From Salimicrobium humidisoli (GTDB taxonomy: Bacteria > Bacillota > Bacilli > Bacillales > Halobacillaceae), in contig NZ_NSGH01000006.1 of the NCBI RefSeq assembly GCF_002295105.1, positions 62,001 to 126,000 of the forward strand: a stretch of 64,000 nucleotides of DNA, in the 5' to 3' direction. Within the stretch, counting starts at the first letter, position 1. Each line of letters starts with the position of its first letter. Under the pieces are notes generated by a model, which was not told where the DNA came from, did not search any database, and saw nothing but the letters and a program-made list of their open reading frames with translations. This document shows, one piece after another, positions 1 to 6,662 of this stretch. A program made the translations under genes and the position numbers.

Positions 1-1
1 C

Positions 2-700
2 CGTTCTCTGCACGAAGCGGGAGCAAGACTTATTTTTACCTACGTGGGAGAACGTTTCGGCAAGTCGGTCCGTGAACTCGCCGAGACACTTGAAGGACAG
101 GAGCCTTTATTCTATGAGTGTGACGTGACGGATGACGAATCGATCATTCAGACTTTCGAATCGATTCAGAACGACGTGGGAACCATACACGGTCTGGCGC
201 ACTGCATCGCTTTTGCGAACCGTGAAGAACTTAAGGGAGAATTCCTGAACACGAGCCGGGACGGTTTCCTTACAGCTCAGAATATAAGTTCCTATTCACT
301 GACGGCAGTTGCCCGTGCAGCCAAGCCACTTATGAAAGACGGCGGCAGCATTTTGACTATGACTTATCTCGGTGGAGAGAAAGTCGTTCAGAACTATAAC
401 GTGATGGGGGTAGCAAAAGCGAGTCTGGATGCTAATATGCGGTACCTTGCCAGCAACCTTGGTAAAGACAATATCCGTGTAAATGCTATTTCAGCCGGAC
501 CGCTCCGTACTCTCAGTGCAAAAGGTGTGGGAGACTTCAACTCGATTCTCGCCGAAATAGAAGAAAGAGCACCGCTTCGTCGTCCGGTTACGCAGGAAGA
601 GGTAGGAGATACTGCTTATTATCTTCTTAGTGACCTTTCCCGCGGCGTAACGGGAGAAATTATCCACGTTGATTCAGGGTTCAATATTATCGGTTTTTAA
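2..700 (+). CDS. fabI: Enoyl-ACP reductase FabI, 5'-truncated by the window edge
   Basis: Reduces the trans-2-enoyl-ACP double bond in the last step of each fatty-acid elongation cycle; cytosolic short-chain dehydrogenase fold. The frame is already open at base 2 (SLHEAGARLIF), so the gene begins upstream and about 233 C-terminal residues are present. The FabI catalytic Tyr-x6-Lys is visible as YNVMGVAK near base 410, followed by the family's RVNAISAGPLRTLSA segment that forms the substrate/inhibitor loop. A GTG at base 44 is internal to the domain and is not the start. A hairpin terminator follows the stop directly, so it ends its transcription unit. Family assignment is firm; promoter and NADH/NADPH preference cannot be judged here. 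Confidence 0.95.
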   Translation, partial: RSLHEAGARLIFTYVGERFGKSVRELAETLEGQEPLFYECDVTDDESIIQTFESIQNDVGTIHGLAHCIAFANREELKGEFLNTSRDGFLTAQNISSYSLTAVARAAKPLMKDGGSILTMTYLGGEKVVQNYNVMGVAKASLDANMRYLASNLGKDNIRVNAISAGPLRTLSAKGVGDFNSILAEIEERAPLRRPVTQEEVGDTAYYLLSDLSRGVTGEIIHVDSGFNIIGF

Positions 701-713
701 GTGTACAGATAGC

Positions 714-749
714 GATGCCTCTCTCAAAATCGGAGGGGCATCTTTTTTA
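714..749 (+). terminator. Intrinsic terminator after fabI
   Basis: Ten-base-pair stem (714-723 with 733-742, one G-T pair) followed by a run of T. It ends 14 bases after the fabI stop. Confidence 0.85.
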
Positions 750-805
750 GTTTCCGGATAGAGGGAAGCTGTAAGGAAGGCTTCGCAATTGAGCAATGGT
801 TTCGT

Positions 806-811
806 TATAAT
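806..811 (+). promoter_or_regulatory. Likely -10 box of the ydbS-ydbT operon
   Basis: A perfect TATAAT 22 bases upstream of the ydbS start. The best -35 at 18-bp spacing is TTCGCA (782-787), four of six matches. A strong AGGAGGGAGG ribosome-binding site follows at 821-830. Confidence 0.6.
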
Positions 812-832
812 AAAGGGGAAAGGAGGGAGGGC

Positions 833-1312
833 ATGCGTCAGACTCCCGCAAATCTCATTGAAGAAACGGCTATCAGTGCCTGGAGGTTAACGGCTGTGTT
901 GTATCTTATCATTCCCGTTGTTCTTCTCGCCGGTTCGATAGCAGCTTTTGTATACATATCATGGCCCTGGTGGGTCATCGCTATCGCAGTCTCCCTGCTG
1001 TTAATTGACATAATTTTTTCTGTATTTCTTATTCCGAAGTTAAGATGGCGGCGCTGGAGATATGAAGTTTTTGAGCAGGAGGTTTATATTCAGCACGGCA
1101 TCATTATCAGAAGAAGGACGCTTGTTCCTATGCTTCGCGTTCAGCACGTAGATACGAAACAGGGGCCGATTCTGAAGAAATTTTCTCTTGCTACGGTGAC
1201 GATATCGACGGCGGCGACGACTCATGAAATACCTGCGTTGACCGAGGAAGAAGCTTCCGGGTTGCGGGACAGAATTTCGGAACTTGCGAGGGTGGAAGAA
1301 AATGATGTATGA
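833..1312 (+). CDS. ydbS: Membrane PH-domain protein, YdbS family
   Basis: 159-residue inner-membrane protein with a bacterial PH (bPH2/DUF304) domain. Two hydrophobic helices lie at about residues 20-41 and 45-67; the bPH2 domain follows, starting near RRWRYEVFEQEVYIQHG and containing the typical VPMLRVQHVDTKQGP strand. The ATG at 833 follows an excellent ribosome-binding site. The last codons overlap the start of ydbT, so the two are translationally coupled, as in B. subtilis ydbS-ydbT. In B. subtilis this pair is linked to sigma-W and resistance to membrane-active compounds; no sigma-W promoter is evident here. The biochemical function of the family is unknown. Confidence 0.9.
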   Translation: MRQTPANLIEETAISAWRLTAVLYLIIPVVLLAGSIAAFVYISWPWWVIAIAVSLLLIDIIFSVFLIPKLRWRRWRYEVFEQEVYIQHGIIIRRRTLVPMLRVQHVDTKQGPILKKFSLATVTISTAATTHEIPALTEEEASGLRDRISELARVEENDV

Positions 1313-2753
1313 AAAACGCCTTCATCCGGCTTCCATCGTTTTTCAGTTCGTCCGTTCCCTGAAAGATGCAGCCTTCGGTTTTCTTCCTGTCCTCTTTGTC
1401 ATTTTCAACAACGGTGCTTCATGGTATGAATTTTCAGGGCTCGGATTATTGCTCATTATTCTCTTCATCTTTTCCATTGTGAAATGGTTCAGGTTCTCTT
1501 ATGTAGTTACAGAAGAAGAATTACAGATCAAGCAGGGAATTTTTGTACGCAGGGAACGCCGTATTTCCAAACATAGAATACAGTCGATAGATCTGACTCA
1601 GACCCTTCTGCACCGGATTTTCGGTTTGATGAAAGTACAGATCGAAACCGCCGGAAGTGACGAGAACGTGGATGCTTCCCTTGCCGCTGTCACGTTTGAA
1701 GAAGGGGAGCGGGTTTCGGAAAACCTGAAACATAAAGGGGAAAGAACAGAAGAAGATCATGAAAAAGCATACCCGGAAGAGGTGATGAGCTACTCCAGAC
1801 TGGCACTTACCGGAGCAACTTCCGATAATGCGATAATAATTTTTGGTCTGCTTTGGCTGCTGTTCTCCCAGGCCAATCAGATTATACCGGACCAGATGTA
1901 TGAAGATGCCACCAGGTGGCTGTTTTCTTTAGCTGTACAGTTTCTCATTTCCCTCGTTCTCTTATCGGTTCTCGTCGTATGGGGAGCCGGCATTATCTGG
2001 ACGATGGTCAAGTATGCGAATTTCACGATTACAAGATATGAAACGGAACTGTACATGAGATATGGACTTATCGAGAAGCGGCAGCGCACGATCCCTGTGA
2101 ACAGGATTCAGGCAGTTATCGTAAAGGAGAATCTCATCAGACAACTGCTCGGTCTTTGCTATGTGTATGTAGAGGTAGCCGGAGGTGTGAATGGGGGGAA
2201 AATGGAGGGAAGTACGGTTTACCTGCTTCCTTTATTAAAGAAGAACGACGTGCCCGGTTTCCTTAATGAATATCTCCCGGAGTACTGCCGGGACAACCCG
2301 GGGATGAAAAGACCACCGCTAAGGAGTCTCCCCTATTATATATGGGGAAGTTTACTCGTGTCGGTAACGGCAGTTATCGTCGTCTCATTGACAGTACCTG
2401 CATGGGTCCTTATCCCCGTCGCGGCCACTGTAATATTCCCGGGGTGGGGAGTGTTCCGCTGGCGAACTTCAGGTATCTCATTTGATGAAACTTATTTAAA
2501 CCTTCAGTATCGGAAAGTCAGCAGAGAAACTGTGACGTTAAGACGTGCACGTCTCCAGGCGTTCGGAAAAAAAGATACGTGGCTTTACAGAAAACAGGGA
2601 CTGGCGACGATCGATGCAGCTATTCTGAATAACGCCCAGGGCAGACACTTCGTGGTGCCGGCCTTATGGGAGGAGGACGTTGCGAAAGCTTCGGAAACTT
2701 TTTCGAAAGTTCCCGGCATCCATAAAAAATTGAGTGAAGAAAGGGGAGGATAG
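1302..2753 (+). CDS. ydbT: Membrane PH-domain protein, YdbT family
   Basis: 483-residue membrane protein with three bPH2/DUF304 repeats separated by pairs of hydrophobic helices (about residues 20-60, 180-230 and 345-385). Each repeat starts with the same kind of segment: YVVTEEELQIKQGIFVRRER, then ITRYETELYMRYGLIEKRQR, then a more diverged third copy. The ATG at 1302 overlaps ydbS by 11 bases and is preceded by GAGGGTGGA inside ydbS; a TTG at 1284 has no ribosome-binding site. It partners YdbS, probably in one membrane complex. Function beyond the domain is not known. The 3' end contains the ribosome-binding site of the next gene. Confidence 0.9.
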   Translation: MMYEKRLHPASIVFQFVRSLKDAAFGFLPVLFVIFNNGASWYEFSGLGLLLIILFIFSIVKWFRFSYVVTEEELQIKQGIFVRRERRISKHRIQSIDLTQTLLHRIFGLMKVQIETAGSDENVDASLAAVTFEEGERVSENLKHKGERTEEDHEKAYPEEVMSYSRLALTGATSDNAIIIFGLLWLLFSQANQIIPDQMYEDATRWLFSLAVQFLISLVLLSVLVVWGAGIIWTMVKYANFTITRYETELYMRYGLIEKRQRTIPVNRIQAVIVKENLIRQLLGLCYVYVEVAGGVNGGKMEGSTVYLLPLLKKNDVPGFLNEYLPEYCRDNPGMKRPPLRSLPYYIWGSLLVSVTAVIVVSLTVPAWVLIPVAATVIFPGWGVFRWRTSGISFDETYLNLQYRKVSRETVTLRRARLQAFGKKDTWLYRKQGLATIDAAILNNAQGRHFVVPALWEEDVAKASETFSKVPGIHKKLSEERGG

Positions 2754-2754
2754 T

Positions 2755-3447
2755 ATCAACATTCCTATTCTGTATGAAGACAATCACTTGCTTGTCGTGG
2801 AGAAACCGGTGAATGTGCCGGTGCAGGAAGATGCGAGCGGGGATGAAGATCTGTTGAGCATTCTGAAAAATGATATCAAAGAACGGTACAATAAAACCGG
2901 GAACGTTTATCTGGGGCTCGTACATCGCCTGGATCGTCCGGTAGGCGGAGTGATGGTCTTTGCAAAAACTTCCAAAGCTGCCTCCCGTCTCTCGGATCAG
3001 ATCAGAAGAAATGCCATGGAGAAATATTATTTGGCGGTTATCAGAGGAAGTATGGATTCTCCGAAGGCCCGGCTGAAAGACTACCTCGTCAAGGACCGGA
3101 AGAAGAATGAGGTCTATGTCGTGGGGAAAGATCACAGGCGCGGGAAAGAAGCGGAACTTGAATATGAAGTGAAGCAGGAAGAATCGGGGATGAGTCTTCT
3201 GGAAATAGATCTTTATACCGGTCGTCCCCATCAGATAAGAGTTCAGCTCGCCCACCAGGGAGCACCGATCTATGGAGATCAGAAGTACGGAGGAAAAGTC
3301 AATCACCCGGGTCAGCAGATTGCTCTCTGGTCACACAAGCTCGTACTTTCTCACCCTGTGAAAAAAGAGGATATGACATTCGAGTCTATGCCACCGGATC
3401 AGTACCCCTGGAATGTCTGGCCGGAATATACGAATCGGGATATGTAA
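2755..3447 (+). CDS. RluA-family RNA pseudouridine synthase
   Basis: Isomerises specific uridines of rRNA or tRNA to pseudouridine; cytosolic. The catalytic aspartate motif is HRLDRPVGG near base 2925, followed by AKTSKAASRLS; the second family motif GRPHQIRVQLAHQGAPIYGD is near base 3220. No N-terminal S4 domain, as in the short YhcT/YlyB-like members. The start is odd. GGGGAGG (2743-2749) sits inside the end of ydbT, and the codon at ideal distance is ATC at 2755, giving INIPILYEDNH where relatives read MNIPILYEDNH. A GTG at 2734 is in frame but lies before that site and has no ribosome-binding site of its own. I therefore give 2755 as the start with reserve. Which RNA position it modifies cannot be told. 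Confidence 0.88.
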   Translation: MNIPILYEDNHLLVVEKPVNVPVQEDASGDEDLLSILKNDIKERYNKTGNVYLGLVHRLDRPVGGVMVFAKTSKAASRLSDQIRRNAMEKYYLAVIRGSMDSPKARLKDYLVKDRKKNEVYVVGKDHRRGKEAELEYEVKQEESGMSLLEIDLYTGRPHQIRVQLAHQGAPIYGDQKYGGKVNHPGQQIALWSHKLVLSHPVKKEDMTFESMPPDQYPWNVWPEYTNRDM

Positions 3448-3451
3448 CATA

Positions 3452-3488
3452 AACGAATCGCTACTGTACGCAGTACCGGTTCGTTTTT
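3452..3488 (+). terminator. Intrinsic terminator after the pseudouridine synthase
   Basis: Long hairpin with AACGAATCG pairing to CGGTTCGTT and an inner TACTG/CAGTA stem, followed by six T. Confidence 0.85.
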
Positions 3489-3538
3489 TGCGTATTATAA
3501 GGGAAAAGGGGGTATAGAGATAAGAAAGAGGAGGGAGA

Positions 3539-3847
3539 ATGATGGGATATATTTTACCTGTTAACCATTATCAGTATCAGGATTACCATCAGCGCATCAC
3601 GGAACGGCAGCAAGCTCCGCGGGGAATAGAAAAAGCCTGGAAAATTGTCCTTGATCAGAAAGTGAAGGAACGCAGGCAGACGAGAGAAGAGGACAGGCTG
3701 GAATACCAACAGATCAGCGGGTTGCTATACGCGCCTTCGACGGTTCATAAAACTCATAGCAGAAACTCATCTTTACCTCTTCATACTCAGGAAAAAATTT
3801 ACTCACGGGTAACAGGAAAAGGTTCCTTTTTCAGCGAATCCGTATAG
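3539..3847 (+). CDS. Small conserved-looking protein of unknown function
   Basis: 102 residues, hydrophilic, rich in Gln, Arg and Tyr, no membrane segment or signal peptide. An ATG pair (3539, 3542) follows AGAGGAGGGAG, a very good ribosome-binding site, and a TATTATAA-like -10 lies near 3491, so it is probably expressed on its own. The N-terminus MGYILPVNHYQYQDYHQRI is aromatic and Gln-rich, the centre is charged and probably helical (about residues 30-60), and the tail is low complexity. I do not recognise a family. The next gene starts 25 bases later and could be co-transcribed. Confidence 0.6.
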   Translation: MMGYILPVNHYQYQDYHQRITERQQAPRGIEKAWKIVLDQKVKERRQTREEDRLEYQQISGLLYAPSTVHKTHSRNSSLPLHTQEKIYSRVTGKGSFFSESV

Positions 3848-3872
3848 TATAGCTGGAAAGGGGAGAAGATAT

Positions 3873-4766
3873 ATGGAATTCAGGAAACTGACGGAACATG
3901 TCAATTATTTTGATGGTGTTGTAAATATCGGCTACGTACAAAGCGGCGATACGGGTCTTTTGATTGATGCGGGAATCGATGACTCGACTGTAAAAAAAGC
4001 AGTTCGATACCTGAGAGAGAATGAGTTCCCGCTTACCCACCTTTTTCTTACTCATGCACACGCGGACCATTACGGGGGAGCGGCATTTTTACGGAAGAAG
4101 TACGGGGTGATCACTATCGCTCCGAAATTTGAAGCAGCAATTATGGAGAATCCGACAATTGAACCTTTATATCTATCCTCCGGTAATGACCCTCTCCCTG
4201 AGACGCGGAATAAATTTCTGGAAGGACCTCCGGTGAAAATTGACCGGGTAGTTGAAGAAGGAACAGTGCAAATCGGGGAAGTGGAAGCACGAATGATTAC
4301 ATTTCCCGGCCACAGTTACAACCAGGGCGGGCTGGTAATAGATAACATATTATTCGCCGCTGACAGCTATTTCGGTCCTGAGTACATTCATAAACATAAA
4401 ATACCTTACATTACTGACAGCTCGTTCCACGAAGCCTCTCTTCACAAATTATTGGATCTTAAAGTGCTTGGAGCCGTACCGGGCCATGGCGTATTTGAAC
4501 AGGATTTTAAAAAGACAGTGCGGACCAACCTGGATTATTACGAAAAATTAACTGAGTATATGAAGGAATGGATACGGAAGCACGGAGAAGTGTCGCATGA
4601 AGAACTGGTAGCCGGTATGTGCCGGGCTTACGGAGTAGAAACGCAGCATGTTTCAGCCTGGCTGTTATACCGGACGGCGGTTACGGCTTTTGCAAACGGA
4701 CTTATGAGAAACAGGGAAGTTACTTCCTTTTTAAAAGAGTCCCGGCTGTTTTTTTCTTTGAAATAA
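3873..4766 (+). CDS. Metallo-beta-lactamase-fold hydrolase
   Basis: 297-residue cytosolic hydrolase with the binuclear metal site of the MBL fold: HAHADH at residues 61-66, the third His in FPGHSYNQGG, the bridging Asp in FAADSYF and the last His in VPGHGVF. After the core a roughly 80-residue helical extension carries an HTH-like or lid segment, as in the glyoxalase-II/YobT-like group. The ATG at 3873 follows GGAAAGGGGAGAAG. Substrate cannot be read from the sequence; thioester, lactone or nucleotide hydrolysis are all possible in this family. No operon partner suggests a pathway. Confidence 0.8.
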   Translation: MEFRKLTEHVNYFDGVVNIGYVQSGDTGLLIDAGIDDSTVKKAVRYLRENEFPLTHLFLTHAHADHYGGAAFLRKKYGVITIAPKFEAAIMENPTIEPLYLSSGNDPLPETRNKFLEGPPVKIDRVVEEGTVQIGEVEARMITFPGHSYNQGGLVIDNILFAADSYFGPEYIHKHKIPYITDSSFHEASLHKLLDLKVLGAVPGHGVFEQDFKKTVRTNLDYYEKLTEYMKEWIRKHGEVSHEELVAGMCRAYGVETQHVSAWLLYRTAVTAFANGLMRNREVTSFLKESRLFFSLK

Positions 4767-4823
4767 AAGGCAAGAGACGAATTCCATGACCATATTAATC
4801 CGATATTACCCGGGAAATATATA

Positions 4824-4837
4824 TGAAAACGCTAACA
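4824..4837 (+). promoter_or_regulatory. Candidate cre site (CcpA operator)
   Basis: TGAAAACGCTAACA matches the cre consensus TGWAANCGNTNWCA at every position. It lies just upstream of the -35 box of the next gene, a location where CcpA usually activates rather than represses. Confidence 0.6.
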
Positions 4838-4843
4838 AAATGT

Positions 4844-4872
4844 TTGACAAATTTGTGAACAAGGGTAATAAT
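4844..4872 (+). promoter_or_regulatory. Sigma-A promoter of the small membrane protein, with an overlapping dyad
   Basis: Perfect -35 TTGACA (4844-4849) and a TAATAAT -10 region (4866-4872). The -35 is part of an imperfect palindrome TTGACAAATTTGTGAA (4844-4859), a possible regulator site. Confidence 0.65.
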
Positions 4873-4892
4873 GTTAGTAAGAGGTGATGGAA

Positions 4893-5123
4893 ATGAATTC
4901 TAAAACTTTAAACACTGTCCAATACGTCGGAGCAACCCTTCTCATTATGGGTACTGTGACATTTCTGTTAAGTATAATGGGACTTGGAGACCGCACATTG
5001 ACAATGATCGGAGTTGGTCTCGTAATGGGTTCAGTCTTCATTTTTATGATGGGGTTGTTCCTGTCACTATCCGAAGAATTGACGGTCCGTTACAAAAAAG
5101 AAAACAGGCGATTCAATCAATAA
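4893..5123 (+). CDS. Small two-helix membrane protein, function unknown
   Basis: 76-residue protein with two hydrophobic helices (about residues 12-30 and 36-60) joined by a short GLGDRT turn and ending in a basic tail (RYKKENRRFNQ). The ATG at 4893 is chosen because AGGTGA (4882-4887) lies five bases upstream; a GTG at 4884 would overlap that site. A strong sigma-A promoter, an upstream cre site and a perfect 12-bp terminator make it a well-defined single-gene unit under probable carbon control. I do not recognise the family. Membrane small proteins of this size often modulate larger complexes, but nothing here says which. Confidence 0.7.
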   Translation: MNSKTLNTVQYVGATLLIMGTVTFLLSIMGLGDRTLTMIGVGLVMGSVFIFMMGLFLSLSEELTVRYKKENRRFNQ

Positions 5124-5135
5124 AATGAAAAGAAG

Positions 5136-5170
5136 AAAGCCCTAATTTCATGAGAATTAGGGCTTTGTTG
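5136..5170 (+). terminator. Intrinsic terminator after the small membrane protein
   Basis: Perfect 12-bp stem (AAAGCCCTAATT, 5136-5147, with 5155-5166) and a T-containing tail. Confidence 0.8.
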
Positions 5171-5204
5171 TGGGATTGGAACAGATAAATGGGGGAGCAG
5201 AACT

Positions 5205-5708
5205 ATGGATACGGAATGCAGATTACTGGAGACAGAGGACGCCCGGGAATTTCTTGAATTAAGTAAAGAACTCGATGAATCGGGGTATATGCTGTATGCA
5301 CCCGGGGAAAGAGAGATAAGTGTGAAGGAACAGGAAGAAAGGATCCGGAATGTTAATGAAGACCGTTCGACAGATTTGTTTATAAGTGAAGAGGATGAAG
5401 AGATCACGGGCTTTATTATGCTTCGGGGTAATGCACTGGAAAGGTCCCGTCATTGTGCATACATAGCTCTTGGAGTAAAGGAAAGTCAAAGAAGCAAAGG
5501 AACGGGTAAGCAGCTCCTGCGAAGAGGTTTTCGCTGGGCCAGAGAGCGGGGAGTGACCCGGCTTGAGCTGACCGTACTTACTCATAACGCTGCTGCTATC
5601 CATTTATACCGGCAGATGGGCTTCAAAATAGAAGGAGAAAAAGTGGATTCCCTGAAAATAGATGGAGAATACAGAAATGAGTATTACATGTATAAATTGC
5701 TTAAATGA
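5205..5708 (+). CDS. GNAT-family N-acetyltransferase
   Basis: 167-residue cytosolic acetyltransferase. The acetyl-CoA-binding motif A is visible as SQRSKGTGKQLLRRGFRWA (R/Q-x-x-G-x-G/A) near residue 95, preceded by the strand YIALGVK; motif B follows in LTVLTHNAAAIHLYRQMGFKIEG, the usual GNAT C-terminus. The ATG at 5205 follows GGGGGAG. The closest general type is the RimJ/SpeG-like group, but the acceptor (protein, amine or antibiotic) cannot be inferred. It is a single gene flanked by terminators. Confidence 0.85.
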   Translation: MDTECRLLETEDAREFLELSKELDESGYMLYAPGEREISVKEQEERIRNVNEDRSTDLFISEEDEEITGFIMLRGNALERSRHCAYIALGVKESQRSKGTGKQLLRRGFRWARERGVTRLELTVLTHNAAAIHLYRQMGFKIEGEKVDSLKIDGEYRNEYYMYKLLK

Positions 5709-5745
5709 AAAACAGGCAGAGACTGTCCTCTGCCTGTTTCTTTAT
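5708..5745 (+). terminator. Bidirectional terminator between the GNAT gene and qoxD
   Basis: Stem AAACAGGCAGAG (5710-5721) with CTCTGCCTGTTT (5728-5739). T-rich tails lie on both strands, serving two convergent units. Confidence 0.85.
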
Positions 5746-5782
5746 TCTGCGAGATTTTCCACTCGTCTATTTGAAGTTTTAA

Positions 5783-6064
5783 TTAATATCCCCAAACCAT
5801 AGCCAGTAATGAACCGAATACGATGGCGAGGGCGATGAATATACCGTAGTAAGTGTTCAGATAGATGGAGTCGGAATCCGGTGACTCTCCGGCATGCATG
5901 AACACTACCAGCTGAAGCCCTGCCTGGGTAAAAGCAGTAAGCAGAAGAACTACCATTCCGACTGTAAAGCTCATATCCAGAAAATAGACGAGCAGAGCAA
6001 TTACTGTTAAAGCGAGAGAAGCGACAAAACCTATAACCTGATTGGCTGGAAATAATTCTCTCAT
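5783..6064 (-). CDS. qoxD: aa3-type menaquinol oxidase subunit IV
   Basis: 93-residue membrane subunit with three predicted helices (about residues 10-30, 35-56 and 68-91) and the family signature QAGLQLVVFMHAGES between helices 2 and 3. It is the smallest subunit of the quinol oxidase and supports assembly rather than redox chemistry. The ATG lies one base after the qoxC stop, so the genes are coupled. It is shorter than B. subtilis QoxD, lacking its His-rich C-terminal tail. Last gene of the qoxABCD operon, followed by a terminator. Confidence 0.9.
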   Translation of the reverse strand: MRELFPANQVIGFVASLALTVIALLVYFLDMSFTVGMVVLLLTAFTQAGLQLVVFMHAGESPDSDSIYLNTYYGIFIALAIVFGSLLAMVWGY

Positions 6065-6065
6065 A

Positions 6066-6662
6066 TTACATCATTCCTTTCAGATAGACGAAGCTGAAAA
6101 TGAAGATCCATACGACGTCCAGAAAGTGCCAGTACAGGGAAAAGATGAATGTTTTGTTGGCTGTACGTGGGGTGAAACCGTATTTAACAATTTGTATAAT
6201 AATCCCGATACCCCAGAAGAGACCGAAGGAGACGTGAGCACCGTGGGTACCGAGAAGGGTGAACAGCGCGGCGGAGAAAGCACTTGTCTGAAGGTTCAGC
6301 CCTTCGTGCACGTACTCGTAGAACTCGTAAATCTCTACTCCGACGAATCCTGCACCCAGGACGAGAGTAATTATGAAAAAGGTCAGAGCGGCACCTTTTC
6401 TGCCGAGACGCATAGCGTTGACCCCAAGGCCGATGGTAAAACTGCTGGTCAAAAGGACAAATGTCTGAATCATTAAGGTAGAGATGACGAAAAGATGGCC
6501 GCCGGAAGGCCCATCTGCGATGCGACCTTCCATAATGAAGTAGGCGGCGAAGAGAGTAGCGAACAACGCGATCTCAGCACCTATAAAGACCCAGAAACCG
6601 ATAATGTTCAAAGCATTTGTTTCCGTGCTGTATTCCATTGGTGTAGAGTGCTCTGTAGTCAT
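6066..6662 (-). CDS. qoxC: aa3-type menaquinol oxidase subunit III
   Basis: 198-residue subunit with five predicted helices, containing MEYSTETNALNIIGFWVFIGAEI at the start and the family blocks VYEFYEYVHEG-like (EIYEFYEYVHEGL), LLGTHGAHVSFGLFW and LYWHFLDVVWIFIF. It belongs to the heme-copper oxidase subunit III family of the short quinol-oxidase type. Its start overlaps the end of qoxB by four bases (ATGA). It has no cofactor and stabilises subunit I during turnover. Strong match to the Bacillus Qox form. Confidence 0.95.
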   Translation of the reverse strand: MTTEHSTPMEYSTETNALNIIGFWVFIGAEIALFATLFAAYFIMEGRIADGPSGGHLFVISTLMIQTFVLLTSSFTIGLGVNAMRLGRKGAALTFFIITLVLGAGFVGVEIYEFYEYVHEGLNLQTSAFSAALFTLLGTHGAHVSFGLFWGIGIIIQIVKYGFTPRTANKTFIFSLYWHFLDVVWIFIFSFVYLKGMM

